Assembly (NCBI GenBank): GCA_900239685.1
Contig: OENT01000041.1
Location: 218,739 to 282,738, forward strand
DNA: 64,000 nt
Direction: 5' to 3'
Source of the DNA: Rotaria macrura
Lineage: Eukaryota; Rotifera; Eurotatoria; Philodinida; Philodinidae
Shown here piece by piece: positions 36,961-55,114 of the stretch (position 1 is the first letter of the stretch; each line of letters begins with the position of its first letter). The notes under the pieces were generated by a model, which did not search any database, had not been told where the DNA came from, and saw only the letters and a program-made list of their open reading frames with translations. The position numbers and the translations under genes are program-made.

Positions 36961-39900
36961 ATGATACGCATTTTTATAGTTATCCTTTTTATTATTCCAT
37001 GTTGCTTTACAGAGGGTAAGCTTATTGTTTGACGTTTATTAGTAGAGCGTCACTTTGCTTTTTTTTGTTTTCTTTGCAAAGTATGGACTGTACATGTATA
37101 TACAGGCAATGAACGTTTTGCTGGAACGGACAGTAATGTTTATATTCGTTTATTTAATTCAAAAGATGAAAGTACTGGCGAATATCAATTGACTCATTCG
37201 AATTGGATACAAGATCAGGATGATTTTCCACTACGAAATTTATTCGAAATCGGTGCGCAAGAAAGATTTTTGATTCGAACCGAAAACATTGGCTCCGTTG
37301 CAAAAATTCATGTATGTTTGTTGTCTTCTACGTTTTATTGGAAAGAGAAAACAATTAATATTCAATTGAAGTAGTATGTCGAGAGGAGTCATAAATGATA
37401 GTAAATATCAAGCATAGAAGAAAATTGGAAAAAAGTAAAATAGCCACGTTCTGGCTAATGTTTCTGACGATGTGCTTTTGATTGCTCAATACGTAGCATA
37501 TTGTAATATTCTTATCGTTACTTGCAAAAGAGTTACATGAACATGTTCCTATACTCCTATTGTATCGCAAATCTTTTTCTGATACAAAAACTAATCTAAG
37601 TGTGTAGTCGTAGTTCCTATTATAGTTGAAAAAGCTCGTAAGAAAGAATTTGAATTTTGATCACTAAGATAGTTAAGTATTTTATGGCTCTATGTAAATT
37701 CATAATTAAAATTTAAGAGAATAAAAGTGCTTTGATTGTTGTAGTGAATCTCGTGAAGCGTTTGAAATATTAAAAAAAAGAATCATGACGTTATTCCTTA
37801 TCTTTAAACCAGCTATTTATGGTATAATTGTTGTTGTCACCACTGGAAGTGACCTATTAAAATTTGAATTCGTTCGTGAATGTATTGTAATCGATATATG
37901 AACTTGAAATTCATGAATTTACGGACAGTTCATTGCATGAATTGGAAGTACTTCAATAGAATATCGTTGTTAAAGTTTACTGAATTTATCAATTTCAAAG
38001 TTCAATAGAATTTTAGTATCGCATTATCTCTCTCAATATGAGCTTGCCATATGTCTAAATTTAAACGTGCTGATATTCTCAAATAAACATAATTTCATAC
38101 TACCTCTAGTGATCTAAAAATATAAGCTTGTTCAAGACTTGGATGCGATGATAACTCTATCATTATTGACTATGAAAGATTGTTATCAATTGAAAAATGA
38201 TGTTATTCTAGATAGATTCTAACGTTACATTCGAAAGTATATGAGTAAATTCATAAGCAATGGCCATTACATAATGACATGAATAAAGCAGACAAGAAAA
38301 CAGATTGATAATGTGAGCATACAAACACGTTGACAGATGAGATTAATATATCATAGTTCTATTATTATTTTTTAATCTTTCTTATTTGAAAATTGAACGT
38401 TAAACGTAGTTAACAAATCTGATGACGTTACATCCACTAACAACAACTAGAATTCATGAAAAAAACATGTAATACTTTCAACAGATTATTCATATCAGCC
38501 TTTACACGATTAATACTTATACGAATACAATCATTAACATAAAGAATTTTCTTCATCGATCTATAAGTTTATATTTATGATTTATTTAACCTTAGATTAG
38601 TATTAACGCTGTAACAAGAGTAATTTACATACCAAAGATTGTTCTGCATTTTGTTCTGATGCAGCGATGCTTTCTTTTGTTTGTTGCTGTCGCGTAACAT
38701 ATTATACAGACTGTCATTCGCATCATATGTTGCAAGTATCATCGTAGAAAAATGTTTCATTCTAAATAACGAAGCTGGAACTTAATTTAGACACTTCCTT
38801 TGTAAGTCATTGCTCAACTTCCTTGAGCGAAATCCGCGTAAAATGACTCGCAAAACTCGTTTAATTAGAACATGAAGATTGCTGTTGTTACTATCTTTAC
38901 ACAAGCTCTTTTCCAATCAAGAAATGTAAAAATATTCTTTTTTTCCGACTTGCATTCCATTGAACATCTTTGTAAGTGATTTGATGACGATAGTTGTCAG
39001 TTCGCTCTGCTTTCACATTAGATCTCATACTATTTAGCTTGGAATCATCGATTCATCATTCATTGTTCAGTAAATTTCTTTGTTGGATGCATTTGTTAAA
39101 AAGAAAACTAAGCATTCTCTTGCAACTATTGATTTGAGTAATCCTGTTGATATCAATCGAAAACCAATCTCATTTTAAGAAAAATACTATTCCAATGCTT
39201 ACAAAACAATGAAGAGCAATAGTGATCCATTGAAAATCAATGTTCAGTTTCGTCTCGTATCGTTAGCGACATTTTTTCAATTCTGATTAAATAAAACTAA
39301 ACTTAATATACGACTGAGTTTTCCGGAACATCAAAGAGTAATTCAATAAATCTATATATGCACAAGAAACATCTGAATGCAATCCATATCTAAAGAAACT
39401 ATTATTCATCTGCCAAAATCATTATCACACCCGACCTATGTACCGTACATTTATATGTTGTGATGATGGAAAGTTTTCTTCATCCCAAAGAACTACCGTA
39501 GGACTAAAAATGACTACATTCGATGATATATAACTTCGCATGATCATAGTCCAGTAATAAAGATTTTAATCCTCTAGAATCCATGAAGATTTCAAAAATC
39601 TTGCCGTCTGATGTAAACATGTCTATACAAATGAGATAGAATTATATTGATGTCTGTTCTTTTCTTTGTGTGTCATATAATCTCATGAACTGAAAAATAT
39701 TTTATTATAAAAAGAAAGAGGATCTAGATTATTCATTGAATTATGAATCTTAGTTTTATTTCTGTTTTAAGAATGATGAAATCTAAACATTGAACTTATG
39801 TGAACGCAAAATTACAACAGCTGACTCTCAGTGTGACAATATTATCGAGATAAATTTTACGAGTATTGGGAATAGTGTTAAAACACGAATACAAATTAGT

Positions 39901-41931
39901 AAATATGAGTACGTCATCGTATTCGATTGCTATTTTCGTTCTTTCTACCGAAGAAAACTCGTACGCGATCTGATTTGAAATAATGGGCACCATACTATGT
40001 TGATGTTTCATATTCACATGTGTACGTTTCGCTTGATAGTTGTGCCTTCCAATATATATATATATATATAAGCATTATCCTTGCCGTATTGGCAACTGAT
40101 ATTGTAAAATATAAAGAATGCCGACTATTATTTCGAGCGAATTTTTCACTTCGTCGAGTGTTCATGTCTCTTGCTGCATATCTTGTGAATTCATTTTTTT
40201 GAATCGATTCGAATGCAGATCGAACAAGATAAGATTTCATAGAATATTCTTATTAAATCATAAGAGTTGTTTTTGACTTATTGTTGACCACAATTCATTG
40301 GTTATTCTTTGAAAATATTTTGAAATCAATGAGTGCTGAATAATTTTGTTGACAATTATCGAAGAGAAATGGTCTCGTTTGCATGTTTACAAAATAAATA
40401 TTGAATGAATTGTTTTCTTTTAGATTCGACACAATAATTTTCCATTTTTGCAAAGTGATTGGTTACTTGATCGAGTTATAGTAGAGCGTAGTCCAGATGG
40501 TACCAAATATATATTCAAATGCAATTGTTGGATTAGACGAGGTCGTCCATATGTAACACTTTCTGTTTGGCAAGGTAATAAATAATCAACAAAACATGTA
40601 TCAATTTTCGATTGAAAATAGTGCACTTATAGGTCGAATACTGCTTATTCATTGAGGTTAAATTGCAAATGTATTTTCTCTTTGAAAGAGCCGAAAACCT
40701 TTTCAGAAATAAACATTGAGACATGACAGATAGCTTGTCTATTTGTAAGTTACGTATGAATGACTTGATGTATTAAAAAAAATTGTCTCCTCAATAATAA
40801 TAATGAGCCTCTAGAGTTCTGAAGTAAAAAAAACGTCCATGTCATGTCTATCAGAACAATATGCACGCTACAATAGCTATGATTCCTTTAACAGCTCAAT
40901 TAGGTTAACTGAAAGACCACTACATTAGACTTGGATTGAATTGTTAATTAGTACATCGTATTGTGCTTATATTTGATATCCAGGTTTAAATATCTTCCAA
41001 ATAAATGATTATACGATAACAGCACCTATCGATATTAGTTCTTGCTTAAATTATCGAATACTGAGTAAAGTTTCTGTTTTTTAAAGACGAATCGTATTTT
41101 GTTTTATTCGATAGGTGACGGTTACATCAGAAGCAAGAAAAAATCTAATCGACTGTCAGTATGGCATTATGTATGAGTTCTTATAAGAAAAATTTGCGTA
41201 CGATTTTAAGATGAAAAATATAAAATTTTGTGTAGAAGAAAGAAAGAAAGAATTCGATAATTCGTTTCTTTATTCAGTGTGGTTAAGAAGCCTCTTGAAA
41301 GTGGAAATAATCGATTATGAAGGCTGGTGGGAGGCGTGGTGTCTTGAGAAATCACTAAACTTAATTTTAAATCGAAGAGAAATAGAATTTCTCGTTAATA
41401 TCTCATTTTAGATCCACTTTCAATTGATAAAAATAAAACAAACGACACATCCTCGTCATCTACTCGAACTCTTGTTATTATCCTTGTCGTTTTAATTACC
41501 ATGTTAACAGGAATTTTCTGTGGTTACAATGAATATCGCCGTCGGCAGCAAGATCCATCTATATTTTTAAACGATCCTATTGAAGGAATTCATCGAGAAT
41601 CATCACTTCTTGATACATATTATCATCGATCTCATAGACAGCCATCTCCATCATCAGAATCTCAGTCTTGGTTTAATACTATACGTCGATGGAAAAATTA
41701 TCGACAAGGACTACCCTCCTATAATCATGCACGAACCATTGAATCAGCAGCACCTTCGTCTGCAATACGACCGGTAATTTCAGTTGATGAACCACCAGCC
41801 TATGAAGGTATAACATTCAGATTTTTGTTCATCATCATTAATCTATAATTCTAACTTTGTCTTTGATCATCATAGATTTATATCCTAACTCAACTACACC
41901 GATAAATATTAATATAAATATAAACTCATGA
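36961..41931 (+). CDS. Single-pass membrane protein: signal peptide, PLAT domain, TM, PY-motif tail
   Basis: Five exons: 36961-37015, 37106-37311, 40424-40574, 41412-41807, 41876-41931; about 287 aa. Residues 1-19 are a signal peptide (MIRIFIVILFIIPCCFTEG). Residues about 24-137 form a PLAT/LH2 beta-sandwich: GTDSNVYIRLFN near its start, the KIRHNN step split exactly by intron 2, then DWLLDRVIVE and a CNCWI end. PLAT domains bind lipids or membrane proteins. A Thr/Ser linker leads to a membrane span at about 158-175, then a basic stop-transfer (EYRRRQQ). The roughly 110-residue cytoplasmic tail carries LPSY (238-241) and PPAY (265-268), both PY motifs that bind WW domains of Nedd4-type ligases. 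Splice phases agree. Intron 2 is 3.1 kb. I know no standard family with just this layout; a lineage-specific receptor or ligase adaptor is inference. Confidence 0.75.
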
Positions 41932-44149
41932 TACATTTTACAATTCAAATTGTATCTGTGATGAAACCATAAATTATATTCGTCTGCATCATTTGTTTTT
42001 TTATGCATTCTTCGTTCTCTTTGTATTGTATATATTTTTTCTAGTCAAAAACTTCATTTTGAAATATAAAATTATGAAATCCATTGGATAAATTTTTTTT
42101 GTGCTCAGTCTGCAAGATCAATGTTGACTTTTTTTTTCTTTTTAACTTCCTTTCTTTTTCTCTATTCCTATTTCTTTCGCTTCATATCACCAACATTAAT
42201 TTTTTACTTGGTGCATCTAATGTTCTGATTTGAAGACTGGATTTTCTTTATTCTTTCTACTTCATTTTCTTTTTTTTTCCTTCTCTTCTCTGGTTTCCTT
42301 CGTTCCTTTTCATTTCTTCCCTCTATGACAAAAGTGTAACTACTACGTCATCAATACAGCCTTTTGCTTGTCTATCGAGAAACAACACTTTGATCTATTA
42401 ACGGTAGGTTTTTTTTACTTCAACATAAAGAGTACTGTCGAATGATACAGGCAAAATACTAGTGCATGCGCGTACGTGTATCTGCTGTATATACGCACGA
42501 ACAGGGCTTGTGTTAGCCCACCCAAACACGCACTATTAACAATGACAATACGCAGAACACAAAGCAAGAAACAAAGAAAGAAAAACTTAATAACGAACAT
42601 TGTATATAAAGTGACGTAAATTGTCTTGAATATGTCTATATATGTAAGCGTAGAAGGTAACTGCATTTATTGAATGACTAGTCCATTAATTGGACTGTTT
42701 GTGTGTTGTTATTCATATAATTTACATCTTTTCAATGCTATATTTGTCGCTTTTAAACTATATGACTGCAAAACAAAGGAACAGAAGTCCTATTGAATTC
42801 ATCTCAGTAGTGATATGATCCTATGTTTGTTACTTTTCTGTCGTTCTGCCATTTCGTATGACAACAAACAATGACAGAGTGAAATACATAGAACTACTGT
42901 CTTCGTAGTAATCGAGAAACTAGAAAATCAACTGTCATGATTTTTGAAGACGACAGACACACGCGCACACACGTGTATATATTATATATATCTATATATA
43001 TATGTAACATTTATATACACTCATTTCTCTAATTATCCTAAGACTCTGATCGAGAGAATGCACCGTAGCAACTGGATATATGTACTTTTCTTTGCTATGT
43101 TTAGAACGAATATATCATATGCTAAGTAGGATAGAACTATTGAGTTTACGAAAAATCATGTCATATATTATCTAAATCGCTCAGATCAAGTGGCTCTGTT
43201 GTTTTATAAAGTACATACATCGATTGATATCAGTTTAAGCGAGAGTATATATTTTTTCTATGTTCATATTGATTTATTCATACGGTTCAATTAATACTAG
43301 GAAACACAACTTCCTTTTCATTTTTTATTCCCTCTCTCTCTCTTCAAATAACCCTTTTAAATATAGATTCTTTCAGCATAAATGTCTAAAAATTATTTCA
43401 TTCTCCTATTTTGGCATTCACCAGAAGAACATTAATGATTAGAGATAGAATGTTTATGCTTGCGCAGAATACAGCACTAATATGTGCACGTACAAATACA
43501 TTGATAACAATTTGGAATAAACAAGTTTATTATTTTGTGTATGTCAAGGTAACTGTCACTTATGTTTCTTTATTTTGCTTTTCGTTGTTTTTGTTAAAAT
43601 CTTAGACATCTCGATGAAATAAATACTAAATTGCATTTACTGTATGATGCAGTATCATTCGTCTTTTGTCCAATGTCATGGATTTAACAGTTGTCATAAG
43701 TGGAAAACAATTACTTTATTGTTGACTACCCAAGACCGATAGTACAAAGAAGAAGCATAAGAAAACAAAACGTGGATGATGATCGATCGCTTCATAGTAG
43801 ATAGATATTTTATCGTTTATATATGTCTCTCTATGTGTATGTATATACGTTTGTTTTAAGTTTTTTTTTCTCGATTTTTACCTGTTCTTAATCGATTACA
43901 TCACTAGCTTTTAAGTTTTTTTTAACAAAATCGATTGAAAAAAATCTTCGACTGACGTTCTCTGGCCTTTTTTTTTAATAGTAACCACAAAAGAGAAAGG
44001 AAACAAGTCAAAACTTATTTAATAAAAAACACTAAATTTTGCTGCTTTTCCTTTTCTATGTTGTTGAATATTATGAGTTGTAATTGACAATGAGGTTCTA
44101 TTTCCTTCGTTTTCTGAATAGAAAACTTGCACGTTTATGAATCGAAGAA

Positions 44150-44152
<3 letters not shown>

Positions 44153-44184
<32 letters not shown>
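44153..44184. repeat. (AT)16 microsatellite
   Basis: 32 bases of uninterrupted AT dinucleotide repeat. Confidence 0.95.
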
Positions 44185-44187
<3 letters not shown>

Positions 44188-45456
44188 AATGTGGGCATTC
44201 ATCTCTTATTTTCCGTATTCTTTTTATTTTTTGTCGCCAATTGTAATTTTGGTGATTCTTATGTTTGTCTCAAAAAAATTAAAAATTAGCTACATCTATG
44301 CAGCAAACATGTACAACGACGACAACAAAGTCTGTTTTTACTTAAAAAAAACTACAATTCATTAAAATAGAAAAAGAAACTGTCTACTATGTATTTACAA
44401 GCAAGTTAGACATTATAAAATAACACGAGCGTTATGTATTTTATGAATGAATTCATTTTTCTATGAGACAGAATATATTAAAGAATATGAGAAAGTCAAA
44501 TAATAGTACATGGACCCTTTAAATTTCTTCGGGCAATAATAAATACACATTGCCTTGATGTCTATTATTCTTCTCTCTCTACTTATTCTTTTTCGTGATA
44601 TCTACATATACACCAGCAACTCATTCATGCATCAGTGATCATGACGAATGAGTGATGAAAAATATTTTCAGTTACTGTATTCATCTCGCTTTTTTTATTT
44701 GATCGTTTGATCTACACAAATTTCACCTCCTTTTTTTGGTTTTCCTTTTCTTCATTATGCTGCTTATGTACGCGCTAATAAGAACCAAAGGAGGATTAAC
44801 TCTGTAATGAGGATCACTACACAATATAACTTTGTCAGCTGGTTGAACGTCTTAATATTTCTTTTCTCGTTTTTCTTCTATTATATAATGTACTTCTATT
44901 CGAGTCGTGACGATGATAGTGGCTTAATGTAAGTAGTAGTAGTAATATTAATGGTAGAAAATGTAGTAAACCAATGATTCGATGATGAGCATACGCGTGT
45001 GCATTTATGCTTACAAAAAATCTCTTTTCGTGATAACAATCGGACTAAGAGAGGGAAAGAGTAAAAGAGGATAAAATAACTGTTGTTTTCTATTAAAAAG
45101 AGGAAAAAGAAACATCACTTCTTCAGATTTTTGTGTTTACAAAATTTCTTTCTCCGTAAAAGTATTGTTTTTAAAACAAAAACCATTTATTCGTGTAATC
45201 CGTCTTTATGTTAATTATCCTCATCAAGGTATAAGTTACTAGAGGATTTATAAACGATAAAAGGAAAGAAAAACATAAATTTTTTCTTTGCTTAATTTCA
45301 ATTTTTTTTCTTTTTTTTCTGCCACGATCAACTAGGGAATACTCTGTCAGGCTCAATCCGTTATGCGATGACGTCATTTGTCGGTTTTCTCTCTCTCGTT
45401 CGCTCGACTGCTTGCGGTAGCAAGAGCTAGATAATATTTCGCCTCCGGTCTATATT

Positions 45457-45482
45457 TCTCTCTCTCTCTCTGTCTCTCTCTC
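45457..45482. repeat. (TC)n microsatellite in ATPase upstream region
   Basis: Pyrimidine-rich TC repeat with a single G interruption, about 380 bp upstream of the ATPase start codon. GA/TC tracts are common in animal core promoters and leaders; a role here is inference. Confidence 0.85.
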
Positions 45483-45858
45483 TTTCCCTCTCGTTTTTTC
45501 TCTTTTCTCTCCTTCTTGTATATGTTATTATTTGTGTGTTCGTGTGTGTGCGACCGATCGCACCAACACTATTGCAATCATCACCCAGAGTCAACGGCGA
45601 ACGAGAAGAGAGAAAAAAACTGTTTTGTTTTTAAAATATACATACATTCATACATACCAACGATTAGTAGCAATTCAACAAGGTTAACACATGATTTCAT
45701 TCATCTTCTTTTTTTTGTCTTCAGATATTTGTCTATTTCATCCTATCAAATACTATTTAACAGGACAAATATTTCAAGATCTCGATCGTTATTTAGGATC
45801 GAGTAACAATAGTCTTGTTATTATTACAAATATAGACTCAGTTTCATTTCGATGAACT

Positions 45859-50257
<4,399 letters not shown>

Positions 50258-53200
50258 TCCATGTACACGGGTGTGAGAAAATATTTATTTCTTTATTCTT
50301 AGACGAATTCTCAAATCATCTTTTGTCTTTTTCTTTGTCTTTGTTTTTTTTTCTTTTTTCTTGTGTTTCTGTGTGTGTCACTAAAAGTATTAAATAATTC
50401 GTGCATATTCCAAAAGTTTGTACTTAAATGTTCGCATTTTTGCTGCTTTGTAGTCATTAGCAAAAAAAACGTTTGTGTGTGTATTGGCTTGCGTACTATC
50501 TCTGTTGTTCGGGTTTCTATATATTTTTTTCTCTGAATAGTCTGTTTTGCACAAACGTTCTAACTGCCCTGTCTGAATACAAGTGGCGTTCTAATCAATA
50601 AAACAACAACTTCCTTTTTTTGTGTATGAAATTGAAAAGTTTCTTCAATGTTCTGTTTTCTTTTCTTAACTGTAATCGTTTGAATTGAAGCTCGTCGCGT
50701 CGGTTACATTTCATTTTATTTGACGTAGTACAAAAAACGCTGTCCGCGTTCGATCCATATCCTACACTCTCAGATATGCGTCCAGTAGTTGTGCTCTGTG
50801 TCAGGCGTCCATCATCTATGTCGCGACTTTATTTTTTCTTCTATAAGTGTTTGTCCCTCTAATTCACTCATTTTTTGTTCGTGATACCTACAACAACTCA
50901 TGTGTGGTTGATATCCATCGCCTATGTAGAGAGAGAGAGAAAAGTTCTTTGTGTTGTTATTTTATGTTTCTTTTTTCTTTTCAGTTCGAATCGTTCAAAT
51001 TTTTCTCTGTTTTTCGTCCTTCCTTTATTTTCACATCAAAATATTAAAACATTCAGACTTAGACAAATTTAGAAATGGAAACATGATCAACTATTAAATT
51101 ATCAAACAGATGAAGCAGATCTTTTTTTATTATCTATCTGATAATAAGTATCGCAAATTTTGATGAAAGATTGAAGATGAAAACTATCGAAGCAATTCAA
51201 TTGATCGGTTACTAGAGTTTTTCCATGAAAAGTTCGAAACTTTTACTAGCAGTGCAAATACATCATTTACTGTATACCTATCGCACGTCTAGATGTCAAT
51301 ATCGTTTATTTTCAAGGTTAGATTCGTTTTGTTGTGAATTGCTTCAAGGTACAGATCATATTGCGAAGTTTCTTATTTCACACTTATTTTCATAGATGAT
51401 ACCTTGAAAATGCTTCAAAGTTCGTATACAATTTTTGTGTTAGATTCCAGCACATGCGATTATGATAATAAAAACATTTCTCCTAGTGTAAGGTTTTTAT
51501 ATTTGTCATAGTTTCGACTATGAATCACAACAAAAATAATAATAATTCATTTCACCAAATTGATGAAGTGAATTAATATGGTGCACTTGGCGTGCAATTG
51601 TGGCTTAGTTCTAAAATAAGTAACCAACCATACTTTTTTCTGATCATATAGAAAACTGAAATACAAAAAACAATAAGATAAGACGTTTATATTGCTGTCA
51701 TTGTAAGCATGAATGACATTATAGAGTTACTGAGATTACGTACGTTACATAAATAGACTTATCTAGTCTCAAGACAACATCATTAATAATGTGTATGTGC
51801 ATAATCGAGTATCATATTAATCAATTCAAAGTGAAATACACTACATATAATCGATCAATTGGTATATTGAATAGATGCAATAGTTTTCCAATGTTTTGTG
51901 GTGCTCATCGAAAAGCAAATAATCGTATCAGTAACGTTGTCATTGATTTAAAAACTTACGAACAATATTCCATACAAACATGTGTAGACAGCTTTTTTTT
52001 GAGTACTTTGCGATACTAAAAACAGTTTTATTTACACAGTACACATATTATTCTTATTTGTAAACATTTTTAATACTTGTACCACGATAGGAGCTGCGAT
52101 GAAAAATGAAATAACTCTCTTGTTTTTCCTATCTGTATGCCATCGTTCTGTAATAATTGTTTCTTCTTATTTTCGACATGATATCCATTGACATAAATGT
52201 CAAAGTATCGCTGGAAAAATGTTTAATGAGATAGGCAACAAATTCTTGCCCAATTCAGAGGTGGCATATGAAATGCATCCCAGGGATCATTGATAAGTGT
52301 TCAAACATTAATTTCTCATCATGTCTTCTAATATTTTAGTAATGGCAAAACTACTTTTCTTAATATCAAACACTATTGAACATATAATTTTCTATTTTAT
52401 TTGATTGAAGAATGCGTATGTGTAATCACTTTGATCACGATTCATTCATTCCCGAGTCCTAAAATTTGAATATTAGTTTTTAAATCAATGAAAAATAAAC
52501 ATGATACATATACTGTTTTCGTTCTAGTGAATGCTAAAAGAAACATTTTATTGAAAGTAAAACCATAAGAAACTAATGTTCTAGAGAAAAATCATTGAAG
52601 ATGAGTCTATGATATAGACTTAGTGCACTTTTCATTAGCATAAGATTTTCTTACCATTTACTAAATGAAACCTACTATGTAACATAAAATGCTCAAGTCT
52701 TTTTTTATATTTTTTGTTAAGTAGTTATATTAAATTGAACAAACCAAAACCTATAGAAGTAATCGTACGTTTGATAACCCATTTGGACGAACTACATCCT
52801 ATTTATCTTCAAAAATTAAGTACCACTTACTAAAATCACATCTTCAGTATTGCCACCTTAGATAGAATTAGTTATACTTTCAACAATCAAATGACTGAAG
52901 TACGAAAGTGTTCATTAGCTAGCTATTCAATTCATCAAGAATTGTATAACTCTCCTGAAAAAAATACTCATTATTTAAATCGCTCGAGTCCACAATTTAC
53001 TAGGCGCGCATTTATTGTCCGCCGATGAAAACAAATTTACTTCAATGACTATTTTTCTTGTGTAAGGATTTACTGCTCATTGATTAATTCGAAGAAGAAA
53101 AGTTAAGACATGAGCAAGACAAATTAAAGATATTGTTTTCATGCTGGTTTTTCAAATATCTACTACATTTAATTAATGTACACATGTGGAAAAATTTTAA

Positions 53201-53660
53201 ACGCAATGTTATCGAAGAAGCGTTTCATGAAATTAACATCCTTACAATGATGACCGATGGAGAGTAAATCGTGTAAACCTTTTGTATTCAATTCAATGAA
53301 CATTGTTGCATATTGTACAATTATTCTCAGATTTTATTATGACATACACAGTCTTGTTTTATTACCTCAATTGAAAACTATAAACGTCGGCAAGAGCTTT
53401 CATTCTATGCTTAACGATCATGCAATGATCATTTTAAAAAATCGCGTACTCGAATACCTACGTTTGACGTGAAAATTTTCTGCGGATAGAACTAGATATA
53501 CGTAGGATTTTAAAGTAAAATAGAAAATTGAACTATTAATGAAATTCTATTCAAGGTCTATTTTTTACTTAACTGTTTATTATATTTATTGAAATATTTA
53601 TACTTACTGAAGAATCGATTCTGAGACTGGAATATAGCAAACAACGGAAATCTTCTTGCT
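50258..53660. other. ATPase 3' flank and intergenic DNA
   Basis: A polyadenylation signal lies at 50597. Beyond it are 3 kb with no convincing gene. The open frame 53257-53472 has leucine-repeat-like wording (LPQLKTINVG, ILKNRVLEYLRL) that recalls F-box/LRR proteins, but the flanking DNA is full of stops; at best it is a remnant. Frames at 50847-51072 and 51789-52019 show no domain. Confidence 0.45.
50597..50602 (+). promoter_or_regulatory. Probable ATPase polyadenylation signal
   Basis: AATAAA about 340 bp after the ATPase stop codon, following a T-rich 3' untranslated region. Confidence 0.5.
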
Positions 53661-53667
53661 TGTGATT

Positions 53668-53800
53668 TTATGTGCCAGAGAGGAGCACAGAACAGGTGGT
53701 ATTTGAAACCATTGTCCATTCCTGCTGGCCGCCAGGAAGAAAGGAATGAGCAGGACAGAACAGAAGGGGAACCTTTGTTCTCTGCTCATCTGGTAGACGG
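53668..53800. repeat. Imperfect palindrome (hairpin) with raised GC
   Basis: The arms CCAGAGAGGAGCACAGAACA and the reverse complement of the segment ending at about 53795 match with a few changes. The centre near 53731 (TGTCCATTCCTGCTGGC with AGGAATGAGCAGGACA) is again self-complementary. Two overlapping minus-strand open frames here (53604-53874) are explained by this structure and are not taken as genes. Confidence 0.5.
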
Positions 53801-55080
53801 ACGACTTTCGTGTATTTCGAGGTTAAGAGCCAAGAAGAAAACATCATGATTTTAGATTTTCTGGGTAAACGCAAGCTTGTAATGTCTTATGGCAAATATC
53901 AACAAATAGGAAACCTGAGCGAAATTCTCCAAATTGTATAAAAAACAGTGAAAACGAGGCTCTCAGGAAATAATTCCATAAAATTGAGAAACAGCTGTGA
54001 AAATATTATGTCCGCCACGAATCCAAGAAAAAGATTAAGGAGCAGCTAGGAGTACAACAAAAATTGGACAAAATAAGAATCCACTAAAAACGTTCAGCAC
54101 TACAAAAATGACTAAAACGATGTTTGCCCCTTGTAAAGAACTAATTATTTTGTATCACAAACCCAAGAGGGGAAAAGTAGATTCTCAGATCTGGAGCTCC
54201 TGATGAATCCTCGTTGATCCACATAGTTCTGGGTGTTTTTTTGTCTTTGCTTCTTATCTCTTAAGTACTCATTATATCTCCTTTGCCTCTTGAGAAAGTT
54301 TTTAGTTGTAATGTCACCACTCATGACTGGTCCTTGACTGTAGCTCATCTGTTTATCAATCCTTGTTGATCATGAAAGCAAAGATTGGTTTCAAGCAAAG
54401 AAAAATTGTCTATTAAAAACCCTTCATAAATTGTAGTATCCTCATTCATCATGGTATCGTCATTTTTATATGATCATTATGACATTATATGTTTAGTTCC
54501 TTAGGCTTTATGCTTTTGTTGACTATATTCTGAAGTAATTTATCGAAAAAAGTAAAGGATGCACATGACGTTTGTTCTTGTTTGGCATAAATATTATTCA
54601 TTCAATTTTCCATTGTTTCTTACAAATGATTCAAATTCGATGTTACCACTATTCAATTTATTTGCGTTCTTCCGTCTCTCGCATCAACATTATGTAATAT
54701 ATATAGGTCTTTTTTTCTAATCATTTTGACGTAAGAAATTTTCTTGATAATAACTATCTGTATTGATATATGGCAGCTAATCATGTCACTTGCATAAAAA
54801 CGACTCTCTCTCTCTCTCTGTATATATATATATCGCAATTATATATAAGATTCAGGCCAATCCCAGATTAATCTAGACCATTCTCACGTCCAAGTGTGGA
54901 CAGGTTCAAACTTTGATCTAGCAAAAGTTGAGATCAAAACTTAATGTCAACCCTTGAATCGATGTTGGATCTGAAATTTCTTTTGATGAAGTACATGTCA
55001 TGTAGTTCATATGTGAATCATAAAGGACTATGCAGCGTGTTGGAACGATCAGAAATCGAAGAAAAAAGATAACTCTTCAC
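53801..55080. other. Intergenic; possible decayed element
   Basis: The DNA up to about 54350 is less AT-rich than its surroundings and follows the hairpin. It contains a minus-strand frame at 54145-54348 whose charged translation (FLKRQRRYNEYLRDKKQRQK) I cannot assign. A CT/AT microsatellite lies at about 54804-54833. No gene is called. Confidence 0.35.
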
Positions 55081-55114
55081 GGGACTCGAACAACGTACCT
55101 TCCGCTATCCGGGC
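55081..55114 (-). pseudogene. tRNA-like fragment (resembles the ends of tRNA-Lys)
   Basis: On the minus strand GCCCGGATAGC, the usual start of many eukaryotic tRNA-Lys genes, is followed 12 bases later by GTTCGAGTCCC, a good B-box (T-arm) sequence; shortly afterwards comes a run of T. The anticodon arm is absent, so this is not a functional tRNA; it could be a truncated copy or a tRNA-derived short element head. Chance similarity is possible. Confidence 0.25.

Larger units (their letters stand above)
41932..45858. other. Intergenic region upstream of the Na+/K+-ATPase gene
   Basis: 3.9 kb without a supportable gene. Open frames at 42415-42666 (minus), 42944-43129, 43260-43442, 44183-44365 and 45516-45806 are low-complexity or lie in simple repeats. 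The right end, with CT-rich DNA at 45457-45490, is presumably promoter and untranslated leader of the ATPase gene, whose coding start is only an ATG before the first intron. Confidence 0.5.

Noticed and set aside
42415..45806. Several open frames upstream of the ATPase
   Set aside because: They fall in microsatellites or low-complexity AT/CT-rich DNA and have no recognisable similarity.
53257..53472. Possible F-box/LRR protein
   Set aside because: Only suggestive leucine spacing; upstream DNA has stops in all frames and no F-box could be found. At most a remnant.
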